NCBI GenBank assembly: GCA_905221615.1
Contig: CAJNDT010006132.1
Coordinates: forward strand, 310,001 to 374,000
Reading direction: 5' to 3'
DNA length: 64,000 nucleotides
Source: Symbiodinium sp. CCMP2592
Lineage: Eukaryota > Sar > Dinophyceae > Suessiales > Symbiodiniaceae
Shown: piece by piece, positions 1 through 11,593 of the stretch
How positions within the stretch are numbered: the stretch's first letter is position 1
Layout of the letters: the number at the start of each line of letters is the position of its first letter
Notes under the pieces: generated by a model
The model's database searches: none
What the model was told of the DNA's origin: nothing
What the model saw: the letters and a program-made list of their open reading frames with translations, nothing else
Made by a program: the position numbers and the translations under genes

Positions 1-329
1 AATAGGCTTGGAGTCACACTTGATTGTGCACAGGTGCGCACTTATCACATATCGCATGTCCCTCTTCACTAGACCCTCTCATAAACACTCACTGGCTCAA
101 GATTTCGGCTGTGGGAGAACGAGACGGACCAGGCGGTTTGGGTTTTAGGACCAGCATCACCAGGTTTGGGGGCGGACAAGACACGCACATCATGAGCATC
201 AGCGGTGCTGCTTGGCAGTGCAATAACTGGAGCCGCTACCCCATGACCTCGTTGTTGAGTGGTGCATTAAGCAAACTCATTTCTTTTTGACCATGATCAA
301 TCTCAAAGACCATTTCTAACCAGGCGGAT

Positions 330-585
330 GCACATATACATATCTGTCGAAAAGACGCTATTCCTTGTGCGCGCCGGCTCATCTTGCAGGTATCTGACTG
401 GAATTTCAAGTACTTGACGGGAGTAGAGGAGTATAGATGCATACACATATGCACATATACATATCTGTTTTTTTAATCCGCTATTCCTTGTAAGTGCCGG
501 CTCACCTTTCAGGTGTCTGACCGGAGTAGAGGTATATACACGCATACACACAGGCACATCTACATATCTATTCTGTTTGCCGTTA
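330..585. repeat. Degenerate tandem repeat, about 120 bp, 2-3 copies
   Basis: The phrase GCACATATACATATCTGT starts at 330 and 451, and a decayed form starts near 553. Each is followed by a GCTATTCCTTGT-like word and then a CCGGCTCA...CAGGT.TCTGAC segment. The copies differ at many positions, so this is an old array. Bases 1-329 hold no feature I can support. Confidence 0.6.
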
Positions 586-611
586 TTCCTTGTGTTGCTG
601 CTGCTTTGTGC

Positions 612-1058
612 TTATTGACTTTCCTTATATATTTCTTCCCTTTGTTTCCTCGAGTTCTTGGTTGCTTGCTTGTTTGTTCGTTTGCTTGCGTTTTTGCCTT
701 CTTCTTTTTTGGCGCCCTTGCCTTCTTCTTCCCTTCCTCCCTGCTTTCCTTTCCCCCCATTTCGTCCCTTTCTCTCGCTCTCCCTCTTCCTCTTTCCCTC
801 TCCCTCGCCCTCGCCCTCGCCGCCTCTCCCTCTGCCTCTCCCTCCCCTCCTCCCTCTCCCTCTCCCTCTTCTTCCCTCTTCCCCTCTTCCCTCTCCCTCT
901 CCCCTCTCCCCTCTCCCCTCTCCCTCTCTCCCCTCTCTCCTCCCTCTCTCCCCTCCCCTCTCCCCTCCCCTCCTCTCCCCCCCCCCCTCCCCCCTCCCTC
1001 CCTCCCTCCCTCCCCTCCCCCCTCCCTCCCTCCCTCCCTCCCTGCCCCCCCTTTCCCA
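612..1058. repeat. Polypyrimidine (CT/CCCT) low-complexity tract
   Basis: About 450 bp made almost only of C and T on this strand: CCCTCT, CCTCCC and CTCTCC words grading into long C runs. It gives open frames on both strands (Ser/Pro/Leu-rich on +, Gly/Glu/Arg-rich on -), which are composition artefacts. It sits where exon 1 of the first FNR copy would be expected. An A-rich stretch follows at about 1065-1110. Confidence 0.85.
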
Positions 1059-1298
1059 AGCAAAAGCTAAAAACAAAAAAAATTCCCCAAATAAAACAAA
1101 AAAAATTCCTCAAATAATTCCGGACCCCCCCAGAAGTCACTGCTTATTGCTGTCAAAGGCTGAAAGCTCACCAGCCTTGAGGGGTGCCGGCGCTGCAGCC
1201 GCAGCGTCGACATCGTCTAGCTGGGGAGGTTCAAGCAGGACAAGTTAGGGTCACGCTGCTGGCTGCAGTTGTCGCTTGTCTGACAGTGAGTAGTCCAG

Positions 1299-2820
1299 GA
1301 CCCTGGCCGCTGGGGCAGTGGCTACGGCTGCAATGGTAGGGCGTGGAGCGCTGCTGCGTCGTCGAGCCACAGCTGTGGCTTGGCCATATGTCACATGCTC
1401 ATATGCGAAGATTCGTCTTCTTGCGGGCATGGGACTCCTTAAGGTGAAGAAGAAAGGTGTGCGAGTGGTGGAGGGCAAGGACATGGATGGGTTTCGCATT
1501 GTAGCAGCTTCGAGGTGGTATAGGACTGAAGACATGCATCCGCCTGCAAGTTTGGGGCTTTAGTCTCGGTGTCGAGCTTCGTGAGGAGATCCCCTGGAAC
1601 CTCTTCAGCCCCAAGGCACCGTACGAGGGCAGCTGCGTGTCCAAGGAGACCATCACCAGCAAGACCCCTTTGGTGAACTGGGAGACGTGCCATGTGATCA
1701 TGGACCACGGCGGCAAGGTGCCCTACATCGAGGGCCAGTCCATCGGCGTCATTGCACCGGGCCCGGACAAGAAGGGCGAGACCCCAGCAAAGATCCGCTT
1801 GTACTCCATCGCCTCCTCCGCGCCCGGCGACGACGAGAGCAGCAAGACGGTGTCCCTGGTGGTGAAGCGCGTTGTGGAGGTGGCCGGACGTGGCTGGTGC
1901 GAGTACTCGAACGTCGAAAAGGGAAAGGATCCTGAGTTCCCGGACGCAGAGAAGGTCTATCGCGGAGTTTGCTCCAGCCACATCTGCGATTTGGAAGCGG
2001 GAGATGACGTTCTTATCACGGGTCCAACAGGAGCCGAGATGCTGTTGCCGGAAGACCCCGAGGCGAACATGATCTTCATGGCCACCGGAACCGGTATCGC
2101 ACCATTCCGATCCCACCTGCGCAACCTCTTCCACGACAAGGTCTCGAAGGGCAAGTTCAAGGGCTGTGCGTGGCTGTTCTTGGGAGTTCCCTTCAGCGAG
2201 TCCTTGCTCTATGACGAAGAGTGGAAGGAGATGCAGGCCGAGTTCCCAGGCCAGTTCCGCTACGACTACGCAGTTTCCAGCGAAGAGAAGTCTGAGAAGA
2301 ACAAAATCAACGGAGAGATGTGGGTGCAGCACAAGATGATGGAGTACGGCGAGGATCTGTGGCAGTTGGTCAAGGACACTGCAGCTGAGGTAGTACGAAA
2401 GACGAAACACATTCCAGAACTTGTCCACAAGTCGTGACAAGGCGTCACTGTCACAGGATCCCAAAACGCACGTCTACATGTGCGGCCTCAAGGGCATGGA
2501 GAGTGGCTTCGCGGAGTGTTTCCAGGAGCTTCTTGCAAAGTCGCTTCGAAGAGTGTCTGCTGAGTTTAGTGCCTTGTGAAGCTTTGCCATTGTCACGGCA
2601 CGGCTCCCGTATGCATGTGGCATCATGTGGCCGCAGGAGAAGGTGGAGGCAGAGGGCATGGTCTACACCGAGTTCTTGAAGAAGATGAAGAAGGACAAGC
2701 GCCGCCTAGCCGCTTAAGGTTCGTTGCTTTCGCTTCTGAAGCAGAAGATCAGATGTTGTTAGCCTCGGCCGCTGTGTGCGGGATCTCCGTGACTCAGGCT
2801 ACCATGTGGAGGTTTACTGA
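1299..2820 (+). CDS. petH: Plastid ferredoxin-NADP+ reductase, copy 1 (5' end not found)
   Basis: FNR passes electrons from photosystem I-reduced ferredoxin to NADP+ in the plastid stroma. Proposed exons: 1299-1374, 1444-1479, 1586-2374, 2457-2552, 2637-2700 and 2798-2820. The main exon carries the FAD motif RLYSIASS, the NADP motifs GTGIAPFRS and WLFLGVP, and LITGPTGAEMLLPED. The last exon gives YHVEVY before TGA, the conserved FNR carboxyl end whose Tyr stacks on the flavin. The second transit-peptide exon (..RGALLRRRATA) is diverged from copies 2-4 at nearly every silent site. From about 1535 onward the sequence is almost identical to them. No exon 1 (signal peptide) was recognised upstream; the polypyrimidine tract lies there. 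This copy is either a 5'-incomplete gene or has a distant first exon. Intron 2 starts with GT here but with GC in the other copies. Confidence 0.82.
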
Positions 2821-3483
2821 GCTTCGCGGCGCTCTGCAGCAACTGCAGTGGGGCTTTGCGAGCTTTGGAGTTGTTCGGACAACTGGGCTGGCGCGGTTGG
2901 GATTTAGACACAGGTGCGCCTTAGGCGTGGCTGATGCCGTTTGTGATTATGATTTTCCCTGCAGTGCGGTGTGCGCAGCGAAACATGCTACTCGCACCAC
3001 AAGACTCTGCAATTTACGACGGCCATCTTCCGGTGCAAGCAGTAACAGCTGGAGACGGTATAGGCATAGGTGTACTTGCAGTATGAATGAAAGCGGGGCA
3101 TCAGTGGAATGATGCCACTAGTGAAGAGATCTTATCTCCGGTTCTGCAGCTGCTTGGGCCGCTTCCCTGTCAGTACGACTTCTCGAGCTTCATATGAAGC
3201 TTGACATGTTTCTGACAAGACTCAGACCTGGCTCGACACCTCTAGAAAGATGATGTCGCATGCTTGTGAAGTCCAACTCCACAAGCTCATGGACGCGATA
3301 CTGCCTTTCAAGCTGGATCGTGCTTTGGGCCGGTGGTCTTGACCAGGAAGCACAGCTTGGGTTTCGTGTGCCGCCCACCTCCCCTTCAACCGCCATGGCA
3401 ATCAGTCGGGCAGCTTTAGCAGCATTCGCTCTTGAAGTATAGCGACAACAGCCCACATATTGAAATCTAAGGACGCCCCCATC
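2821..3483. other. FNR intergenic spacer (repeated at 5349-6011 and 7876-8538)
   Basis: The roughly 663-bp spacers between a stop codon and the next ATG are nearly identical in the three intervals. I see no separate gene in them; the 178-, 97- and 88-codon frames that recur here are carried along by the duplication. An AG at 3470-3471, 13 nt before the ATG at 3484, is a candidate acceptor for spliced-leader trans-splicing. No TATA-like element is evident. Confidence 0.55.
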
Positions 3484-5348
3484 ATGGCTGCCCTCGGTGC
3501 CGCTGCTGTGGTCGGCCTAGGCAGCGAGGCCTTTGTGGCCTCCAAGCCCTTGCAGGCCCTGATGAGATTTTCTGGTGGCCGCTTCGTGTGCGGATTTCAA
3601 TCCAGCGTGCCAGATGTGCTAGGCGCAGAGTGCTCCAAGCACGTCTTCGCTCAGGGGTGCAACCACCGTTCCGGGATCGGAATCCTTTGGTGGCGCGAGC
3701 AGGACGGGAATTCCGGTCAGCCCTGCCACGCGGGGCTCGTCGTTGCGAAGTAGGAGGCGAACAGGGATGCGCATGCTGCATGATTCTCCAAAGGACGTTG
3801 GCGGTTGGCGCCGGGGCCGTTGCCACTGCGGTCCTTGGACGAGGAGCTTTGCTGCGCCGCCGCGCTACTGCTGCATCCCGGCAGGAGCAGGGCAAGAGTC
3901 AGCAACGAGAGGGCATGCTGTCGCCTTGAGCCCAGGTGAAGAAGAAGGGTGTCCGCGTGGTCGAGGGCAAGGACCCGGGAGGGTGTCACCAGTCACCGAC
4001 TTGAGTGCTGCCGCATAGTTCAGTGTACAGTGTCCATCGTTCCATCGTATGCTTCATGCGACTGCATCCGCCTGCAAGTTTGGGGCTTTAGTCTCGGTGT
4101 CGAGCTTCGTGAGGAGATCCCCTGGAACCTCTTCAGCCCCAAGGCACCGTACGAGGGCAGCTGCGTGTCCAAGGAGACCATCACCAGCAAGACCCCTTTG
4201 GTGAACTGGGAGACGTGCCATGTGATCATGGACCACGGCGGCAAGGTGCCCTACATCGAGGGCCAGTCCATCGGCGTCATTGCACCGGGCCCGGACAAGA
4301 AGGGCGAGACCCCAGCAAAGATCCGCTTGTACTCCATCGCCTCCTCCGCGCCCGGCGACGACGAGAGCAGCAAGACGGTGTCCCTGGTGGTGAAGCGCGT
4401 TGTGGAGGTGGCCGGACGTGGCTGGTGCGAGTACTCGAACGTCGAAAAGGGAAAGGATCCTGAGTTCCCGGACGCAGAGAAGGTCTATCGCGGAGTTTGC
4501 TCCAGCCACATCTGCGATTTGGAAGCGGGAGATGACGTTCTTATCACGGGTCCAACGGGAGCCGAGATGCTGTTGCCGGAAAATCCCGAGGCGAACATGA
4601 TCTTCATGGCTACCGGAACCGGTATCGCACCATTCCGATCCCACCTGCGCAACCTCTTCCACGACAAGGTCTCGAAGGGCAAGTTCAAGGGCTGTGCGTG
4701 GCTGTTCTTGGGAGTTCCCTTCAGCGAGTCCTTGCTCTATGACGAAGAGTGGAAGGAGATGCAGGCCGAGTTCCCAGGCCAGTTCCGCTACGACTACGCA
4801 GTTTCCAGCGAAGAGAAGTCTGAGAAGAACAAAATCAACGGAGAGATGTGGGTGCAGCACAAGATGATGGAGTACGGCGAGGATCTGTGGCAGTTGGTCA
4901 AGGACACTGCAGTTGAGGTAGTGCGAAAGACGAAACACATTCCAGAACTTGTCCACAAGTCGTCACAAGTCGTCACTGTCACAGGATCCCAAAACGCACG
5001 TCTACATGTGCGGCCTCAAGGGCATGGAGAGTGGCTTCGCGGAGTGTTTCCAGGAGCTTCTTGCAAAGTCGCTTCGAAGAGTGTCTGCTGAGTTTAGTGC
5101 CTTGTGAAGCTTTGCCATTGTCACGGCACGGCTCCCGTATGCATGTGGCATCATGTGGCCGCAGGAGAAGGTGGAGGCAGAGGGCATGGTCTACACCGAG
5201 TTCTTGAAGAAGATGAAGAAGGACAAGCGCCGCCTAGTCGCTTAAGGTTCGTTGCTTTCGCTTCTGAAGCAGAAGATCAGATGTTGTTAGCCTCGGCCGC
5301 TGTGTGCGGGATCTGCGTGACTCAGGCTACCATGTGGAGGTTTACTGA
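3484..5348 (+). CDS. petH: Plastid ferredoxin-NADP+ reductase, copy 2 (complete)
   Basis: Proposed exons: 3484-3560, 3794-3872, 3936-3971, 4114-4902, 4985-5080, 5165-5228 and 5326-5348, for about 387 residues. Exon 1 gives a hydrophobic signal-like segment (MAALGAAAVVGLGSEA) then FVAS, close to the FVAP motif of dinoflagellate transit peptides. Exon 2 gives a second hydrophobic stretch ending RGALLRRRATA, as in class I dinoflagellate plastid leaders, where it acts as a stop-transfer. The catalytic part starts at EIPWNLFSPKAPYEG and has RLYSIASS (FAD), GTGIAPFRS and WLFLGVP (NADP), VYMCGLKGME and a YHVEVY terminus. All acceptors are AG|G; donors are GA, GC, GA, GA, GT and GC. This copy alone reads LPEN where the others read LPED. 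Exact sites of introns 1 and 3 are the least certain. Confidence 0.88.
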
Positions 5349-6011
5349 GCTTTGCGGTGCTCTGCAGCAACTGCAGTGGGGCGTTGCGAGCTTTGGAGTT
5401 GTTCGGACAACTGGGCTGGTGTGGGTGGGATTTAGACACAGTTGCGCCTTAGGCGTGGCTGATGCCGTTTGTGATTATGATTTTCCCTGCAGTGCGGTGT
5501 GCGCAGCGAAACATGCTACTCGTACCACAAGACTCTGCAATTTACGACGGCCATCTTCCGGTGCAAGCAGTAACAGCTGGAGACGGTATAGGCATAGGTG
5601 TACTTGCAGTATGAATGAAAGCGGGGCATCAGTGGAATGATGCCACTAGTGAAGAGATCTTATCTCCGGTTCTGCAGCTGCTTGGGCCGCTTCCCTGTCA
5701 GTACGACTTCTCGAGCTTCATATGAAGCTTGACATGTTTCTGACAAGACTCAGACCTGGCTCGACACCTCTAGAAAGATGATGTCGCATGCTTGTGAAGT
5801 CCAACTCCACAAGCTCATGGACGCGATACTGCCTTTCAAGCTGGATCGTGCTTTGGGCCGGTGGTCTTGACCAGGAAGCACAGCTTGGGTTTCGTGTGCC
5901 GCCCACCTCCCCTTCAACCGCCATGGCAATCAGTCGGGCAGCTTTAGCAGCATTCGCTCTTGAAGTATAGCGACAACAGCCCACATATTGAAATCTAAGG
6001 ACGCCCCCATC

Positions 6012-7875
6012 ATGGCTGCCCTCGGTGCCGCTGCTGTGGTCGGCCTAGGCAGCGAGGCCTTTGTGGCCTCCAAGCCCTTGCAGGCCCTGATGAGATTTTC
6101 TGGTGGCCGCTTCGTGTGCGGATTTCAATCCAGCGTGCCAGATGTGCTAGGCGCAGAGTGCTCCAAGCACGTCTTCGCTCAGGGGTGCAACCACCGTTCC
6201 GGGATCGGAATCCTTTGGTGGCGCGAGCAGGACGGGAATTCCGGTCAGCCCTGCCACGCGGGGCTCGTCGTTGCGAAGTAGGAGGCGAACAGGGATGTGC
6301 ATGCTGCATGATTCTCCAAAGGACGTTGGCGGTTGGCGCCGGGGCCGTTGCCACTGCGGTCCTTGGACGAGGAGCTTTGCTGCGCCGCCGCGCTACTGCT
6401 GCATCCCGGCAGGAGCAGGGCAAGAGTCAGCAACGTGAGGGCATGCTGTCGCCTTGAGCCCAGGTGAAGAAGAAGGGTGTCCGCGTGGTCGAGGGCAAGG
6501 ACCCGGAGGGTGTCACCAGTCACCGACTTGAGTGCTGCCGCATAGTTCAGTGTACAGTGTCCATCGTTCCATCGTATGCTTCATGCGACTGCATCCGCCT
6601 GCAAGTTTGGGGCTTTAGTCTCGGTGTCGAGCTTCGTGAGGAGATCCCCTGGAACCTCTTCAGCCCCAAGGCACCGTACGAGGGCAGCTGCGTGTCCAAG
6701 GAGACCATCACCAGCAAGACCCCTTTGGTGAACTGGGAGACGTGCCATGTGATCATGGACCACGGCGGCAAGGTGCCCTACATCGAGGGCCAGTCCATCG
6801 GCGTCATTGCACCGGGCCCGGACAAGAAGGGCGAGACCCCAGCAAAGATCCGCTTGTACTCCATCGCCTCCTCCGCGCCCGGCGACGACGAGAGCAGCAA
6901 GACGGTGTCCTTGGTGGTGAAGCGCGTTGTGGAGGTGGCCGGACGTGGCTGGTGCGAGTACTCGAACGTCGAAAAGGGAAAGGATCCTGAGTTCCCGGAC
7001 GCAGAGAAGGTCTATCGCGGAGTTTGCTCCAGCCACATCTGCGATTTGGAAGCGGGAGATGACGTTCTTATCACGGGTCCAACAGGAGCCGAGATGCTGT
7101 TGCCGGAAGATCCCGAGGCGAACATGATCTTCATGGCTACCGGAACCGGTATCGCACCATTCCGATCCCACCTGCGCAACCTCTTCCACGACAAGGTCTC
7201 GAAGGGCAAGTTCAAGGGCTGTGCGTGGCTGTTCTTGGGAGTTCCCTTCAGCGAGTCCTTGCTCTATGACGAAGAGTGGAAGGAGATGCAGGCCGAGTTC
7301 CCAGGCCAGTTCCGCTACGACTACGCAGTTTCCAGCGAAGAGAAGTCTGAGAAGAACAAAATCAACGGAGAGATGTGGGTGCAGCACAAGATGATGGAGT
7401 ACGGCGAGGATCTGTGGCAGTTGGTCAAGGACACTGCAGTTGAGGTAGTACGAAAGACGAAACACATTCCAGAACTTGTCCACAAGTCGTCACAAGTCGT
7501 CACTGTCACAGGATCCCAAAACGCACGTCTACATGTGCGGCCTCAAGGGCATGGAGAGTGGCTTCGCGGAGTGTTTCCAGGAGCTTCTTGCAAAGTCGCT
7601 TCGAAGAGTGTCTGCTGAGTTTAGTGCCTTGTGAAGCTTTGCCATTGTCACGGCACGGCTCCCGTATGCATGTGGCATCATGTGGCCGCAGGAGAAGGTG
7701 GAGGCAGAGGGCATGGTCTACACCGAGTTCTTGAAGAAGATGAAGAAGGACAAGCGCCGCCTAGCCGCTTAAGGTTCGTTGCTTTCGCTTCTGAAGCAGA
7801 AGATCAGATGTTGTTAGCCTCGGCCGCTGTGTGCGGGATCTGCGTGACTCAGGCTACCATGTGGAGGTTTACTGA
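6012..7875 (+). CDS. petH: Plastid ferredoxin-NADP+ reductase, copy 3 (complete)
   Basis: Proposed exons: 6012-6088, 6322-6400, 6464-6499, 6641-7429, 7512-7607, 7692-7755 and 7853-7875. The protein has the same layout as copy 2: signal peptide, FVAS, Arg-ending hydrophobic segment, FAD and NADP domains, YHVEVY end. It differs from copies 2 and 4 by one missing G just after the GGCAAGGAC of exon 3, so here the frame runs open from VKKKGVRVVEGKD straight into the FNR domain. If intron 3 is spliced as modelled, this difference is intronic and harmless. Confidence 0.88.
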
Positions 7876-8538
7876 GCTTTGCGGTGCTCTGCAGCAACTG
7901 CAGTGGGGTGTTGCGAGCTTTGGAGTTGTTCGGACAACTGGGCTGGCGCGGTTGGGATTTAGACACAGGTGCGCCTTAGGCGTGGCTGATGCCGTTTGTG
8001 ATTATGATTTTCCCTGCAGTGCGGTGTGCGCAGCGAAACATGCTACTCGCACCACAAGACTCTGCAATTTACGACGGCCATCTTCCGGTGCAAGCAGTAA
8101 CAGCTGGAGACGGTATAGGCGTAGGTGTACTTGCAGTATGAATGAAAGCGGGGCATCAGTGGAATGATGCCACTAGTGAAGAGATCTTATCTCCGGTTCT
8201 GCAGCTGCTTGGGCCGCTTCCCTGTCAGTACGACTTCTCGAGCTTCATATGAAGCTTGACATGTTTCTGACAAGACTCAGACCTGGCTCGACACCTCTAG
8301 AAAGATGATGTCGCATGCTTGTGAAGTCCAACTCCACAAGCTCATGGACGCGATACTGCCTTTCAAGCTGGATCGTGCTTTGGGCCGGTGGTCTTGACCA
8401 GGAAGCACAGCTTGGGTTTCGTGTGCCGCCCACCTCCCCTTCAACCGCCATGGCAATCAGTCGGGCAGCTTTAGCAGCATTCGCTCTTGAAGTATAGCGA
8501 CAACAGCCCACATATTGAAATCTAAGGACGCCCCCATC

Positions 8539-10476
8539 ATGGCTGCCCTCGGTGCCGCTGCTGTGGTCGGCCTAGGCAGCGAGGCCTTTGTGGCCTCCAA
8601 GCCCTTGCAGGCCCTGATGAGATTTTCTGGTGGCCGCTTCGTGTGCGGATTTCAATCCAGCGTGCCAGATGTGCTAGGCGCAGAGTGCTCCAAGCACGTC
8701 TTCGCTCAGGGGTGCAACCACCGTTCCGGGATCGGAATCCTTTGGTGGCGCGAGCAGGACGGGAATTCCGGTCAGCCCTGCCACGCGGGGCTCGTCGTTG
8801 CGAAGTAGGAGGCGAACAGGGATGCGCATGCTGCATGATTCTCCAAAGGACGTTGGCGGTTGGCGCCGGGGCCGTTGCCACTGCGGTCCTTGGACGAGGA
8901 GCTTTGCTGCGCCGCCGCGCTACTGCTGCATCCCGGCAGGAGAAGGGCAAGAGTCAGCAACGTGAGGGCATGCTGTCGCCTTGAGCCCAGGTGAAGAAGA
9001 AGGGTGTCCGCGTGGTCGAGGGCAAGGACCCGGGAGGGTGTCACCAGTCACCGACTTGAGTGCTGCCGCATAGTTCAGTGTACAGTGTCCATCGTTCCAT
9101 CGTATGCTTCATGCGACTGCATCCGCCTGCAAGTTTGGGGCTTGAGTCTCGGTGTCGAGCTTCGTGAGGAGATCCCCTGGAACCTCTTCAGCCCCAAGGC
9201 ACCGTACGAGGGCAGCTGCGTGTCCAAGGAGACCATCACCAGCAAGACCCCTTTGGTGAACTGGGAGACGTGCCATGTGATCATGGACCACGGCGGCAAG
9301 GTGCCCTACATCGAGGGCCAGTCCATCGGCGTCATTGCACCGGGCCCGGACAAGAAGGGCGAGACCCCAGCAAAGATCCGCTTGTACTCCATCGCCTCCT
9401 CCGCGCCCGGCGACGACGAGAGCAGCAAGACGGTGTCCCTGGTGGTGAAGCGCGTTGTGGAGGTGGCCGGACGTGGCTGGTGCGAGTACTCGAACGTCGA
9501 AAAGGGAAAGGATCCTGAGTTCCCGGACGCAGAGAAGGTCTATCGCGGAGTTTGCTCCAGCCACATCTGCGATTTGGAAGCGGGAGATGACGTTCTTATC
9601 ACGGGTCCAACAGGAGCCGAGATGCTGTTGCCGGAAGACCCCGAGGCGAACATGATCTTCATGGCCACCGGAACCGGTATCGCACCATTCCGATCCCACC
9701 TGCGCAACCTCTTCCACGACAAGGTCTCGAAGGGCAAGTTCAAGGGCTGTGCGTGGCTGTTCTTGGGAGTTCCCTTCAGCGAGTCCTTGCTCTATGACGA
9801 AGAGTGGAAGGAGATGCAGGCCGAGTTCCCAGGCCAGTTCCGCTACGACTACGCAGTTTCCAGCGAAGAGAAGTCTGAGAAGAACAAAATCAACGGAGAG
9901 ATGTGGGTGCAGCACAAGATGATGGAGTACGGCGAGGATCTGTGGCAGTTGGTCAAGGACACCGCAGCTGAGGTAGTACGAAAGACGAAACACATTCCAG
10001 AACTTGTCCACAAGTCGTCACAAGTCGTCACTGTCACAGGATCCCAAAACGCACGTCTACATGTGCGGCCTCAAGGGCATGGAGAGTGGCTTCGCGGAGT
10101 GTTTCCAGGAGCTTCTTGCAAAGTCGCTTCGAAGAGTGTCTGCTGAGTTTAGTGCCTTGTGAAGCTTTGCCATTGTCACGGCACGGCTCCCGTATGCATG
10201 TGGCATCATGTGGCCGCAGGAGAAGGTGGAGGCAGAGGGCATGGTCTACACCGAGTTCTTGAAGAAGATGAAGAAGGACAAGCGCTGCTCAGCTATCACT
10301 GTCAAAAGTGCATGCTGTTCTCAAAGAAGTTGCGCCGTCTTGAGCGGTTTATCTGGGTCTGTGTTGTTCTCGCGGAAGCCAGATGTTGTTCTCGGCCACT
10401 CAGTTTTACTATTCAGAGCAGTGAGTCATCCTGTGGTATGCCGCTGTCCCGAGGCTACCACGTGGAGGTTTACTGA
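8539..10476 (+). CDS. petH: Plastid ferredoxin-NADP+ reductase, copy 4 (complete, divergent 3' end)
   Basis: Proposed exons: 8539-8615, 8849-8927, 8991-9026, 9169-9957, 10040-10135, 10220-10283 and 10454-10476. Coding sequence matches copies 2 and 3 up to the last intron. That intron is 170 nt and unrelated here, against 97 nt in the other copies. The final exon still gives the same carboxyl end (YHVEVY) but with a different silent base (CAC for CAT), and the 3' flank is unique. The array therefore ends inside this gene, at about 10284. Confidence 0.87.
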
Positions 10477-11593
10477 GTTCATGCCGGGAACATATCCGGC
10501 AGAGTTAATGCTGGCTTCGCACTGCCGCCGTTGGCTTTTTGGTGTCCTAAACTGTGCCTCCTCAGCAGAACTGCTTGCACATTTAGGCATTCTACAAATT
10601 GTAATGAGTTGTACATAATTATCCCAGATGTGGCAGCTTGCGCGAGCCTTTGAGGCCTTTGCATGCCCCTGCAGTTCAAGACCCCCTGTGCTGATTAAAG
10701 CTGCCACATCTGATGATGGTCTGTGCAACCGAAGACATCGGCCCTGCCTCACCCGATGTGATTTTCCCAACAGGCCGACAGCTGCCTGAGACCGCGTCTA
10801 GGAAGTGTTTGCACGCTTTCAAAACATTGCGCTTTCGCTGCCGAGTGGTGCCGGGCTTGCTTCTGACGTCTGTTTGCCCGGTGTTCGCATTGCCAGGTAC
10901 TGATGATCTCCTTACAGCTTTGGGACCTCGGGGAGTGCTTGGCGAAGATGTGCAGGTAGACACGCTCAGGTGCAATAGCTCCCGTGACTCCAGCCATGTT
11001 GCACACATGCAGCGGCGTCCAATTACGCCACAGTTCTGCGTAGAGGAGAAAAGATAAAGGAACGGTACCCTACGCTTACAAACACACGGACACGCACACA
11101 AAGCCCGACTCTCTCGACTTGCCTTCGATGTTCTCCGAGGAGGGCGAGCACAGGGAGCTGTCCGGCGTGCTCCTCTTCCTGTCTGAAGTGCTGGGATCCG
11201 ACGCTGCTGCAACCAGGTTGTGAATAGGCGTCCAGGTCCGGAGCTTTAAGAGAACTTCGAAGTCCTCTGCAGGCAGCCGCATGCCGAGCCTCGGGAGAAC
11301 TGCCGGCTCTTGCGGCCCTCGCAAGTCATGGTGCAGCAGGCTCGGGGCCTTCTTCCGTGGTAGTCTTGCCCATGGATTGCTGTAAAGACTCTTCGAGACG
11401 TGGTCTCAAGGGACGATGCTGCGGCGGCTGCTTTTGCTTCTCCAGCAGCCTGCAGCTCGTTCGCAACATCGGCTGCCTGTTGCTCTCGACACTGAAAGCA
11501 AGCGTGCATCTTGCAGGAGCACAGGGGCACACGAAGGCTCAAATCTCGAGGTTCCAGCCTGCTTTGCGAATGTATACTGACTGAAGTGGCGCC
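10477..11593 (+). other. FNR-Thg1 interval with one possible exon
   Basis: Mostly without recognisable genes. The + strand stretch at about 11101-11222 reads as an acidic, protein-like segment (DLPSMFSEEGEHRELS, then LLFLSEVLGSD) and ends in TGA. It may be an exon of an unidentified gene. Overlapping frames on the - strand here show no family motif. Confidence 0.3.

Larger units (their letters stand above)
1535..10283 (+). repeat. Homogenised FNR tandem array, unit about 2528 bp, roughly 3.5 units
   Basis: Equivalent points recur at 1687, 4215, 6742 and 9270, giving steps of 2528, 2527 and 2528 bp. Exons, introns and spacers are all nearly identical between units. Identity starts abruptly at about 1535 (inside intron 3 of copy 1) and ends at 10283 (start of the last intron of copy 4). 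Both outer parts still encode FNR but are clearly diverged. Confidence 0.92.

Noticed and set aside
513-1248. Ser/Pro/Leu-rich and Gly/Glu/Arg-rich frames on both strands
   Set aside because: Pure products of the polypyrimidine tract.
1439-2464. Long - strand open frames antisense to FNR (341 and 300 codons, present in every copy)
   Set aside because: They mirror the FNR exon codon by codon, show no family motif, and recur only because the gene is duplicated.
2576-3112. 178-codon + frame repeated after each FNR copy
   Set aside because: It overlaps FNR exon 6, its last intron and the spacer; the codons of exon 6 read in another frame there.
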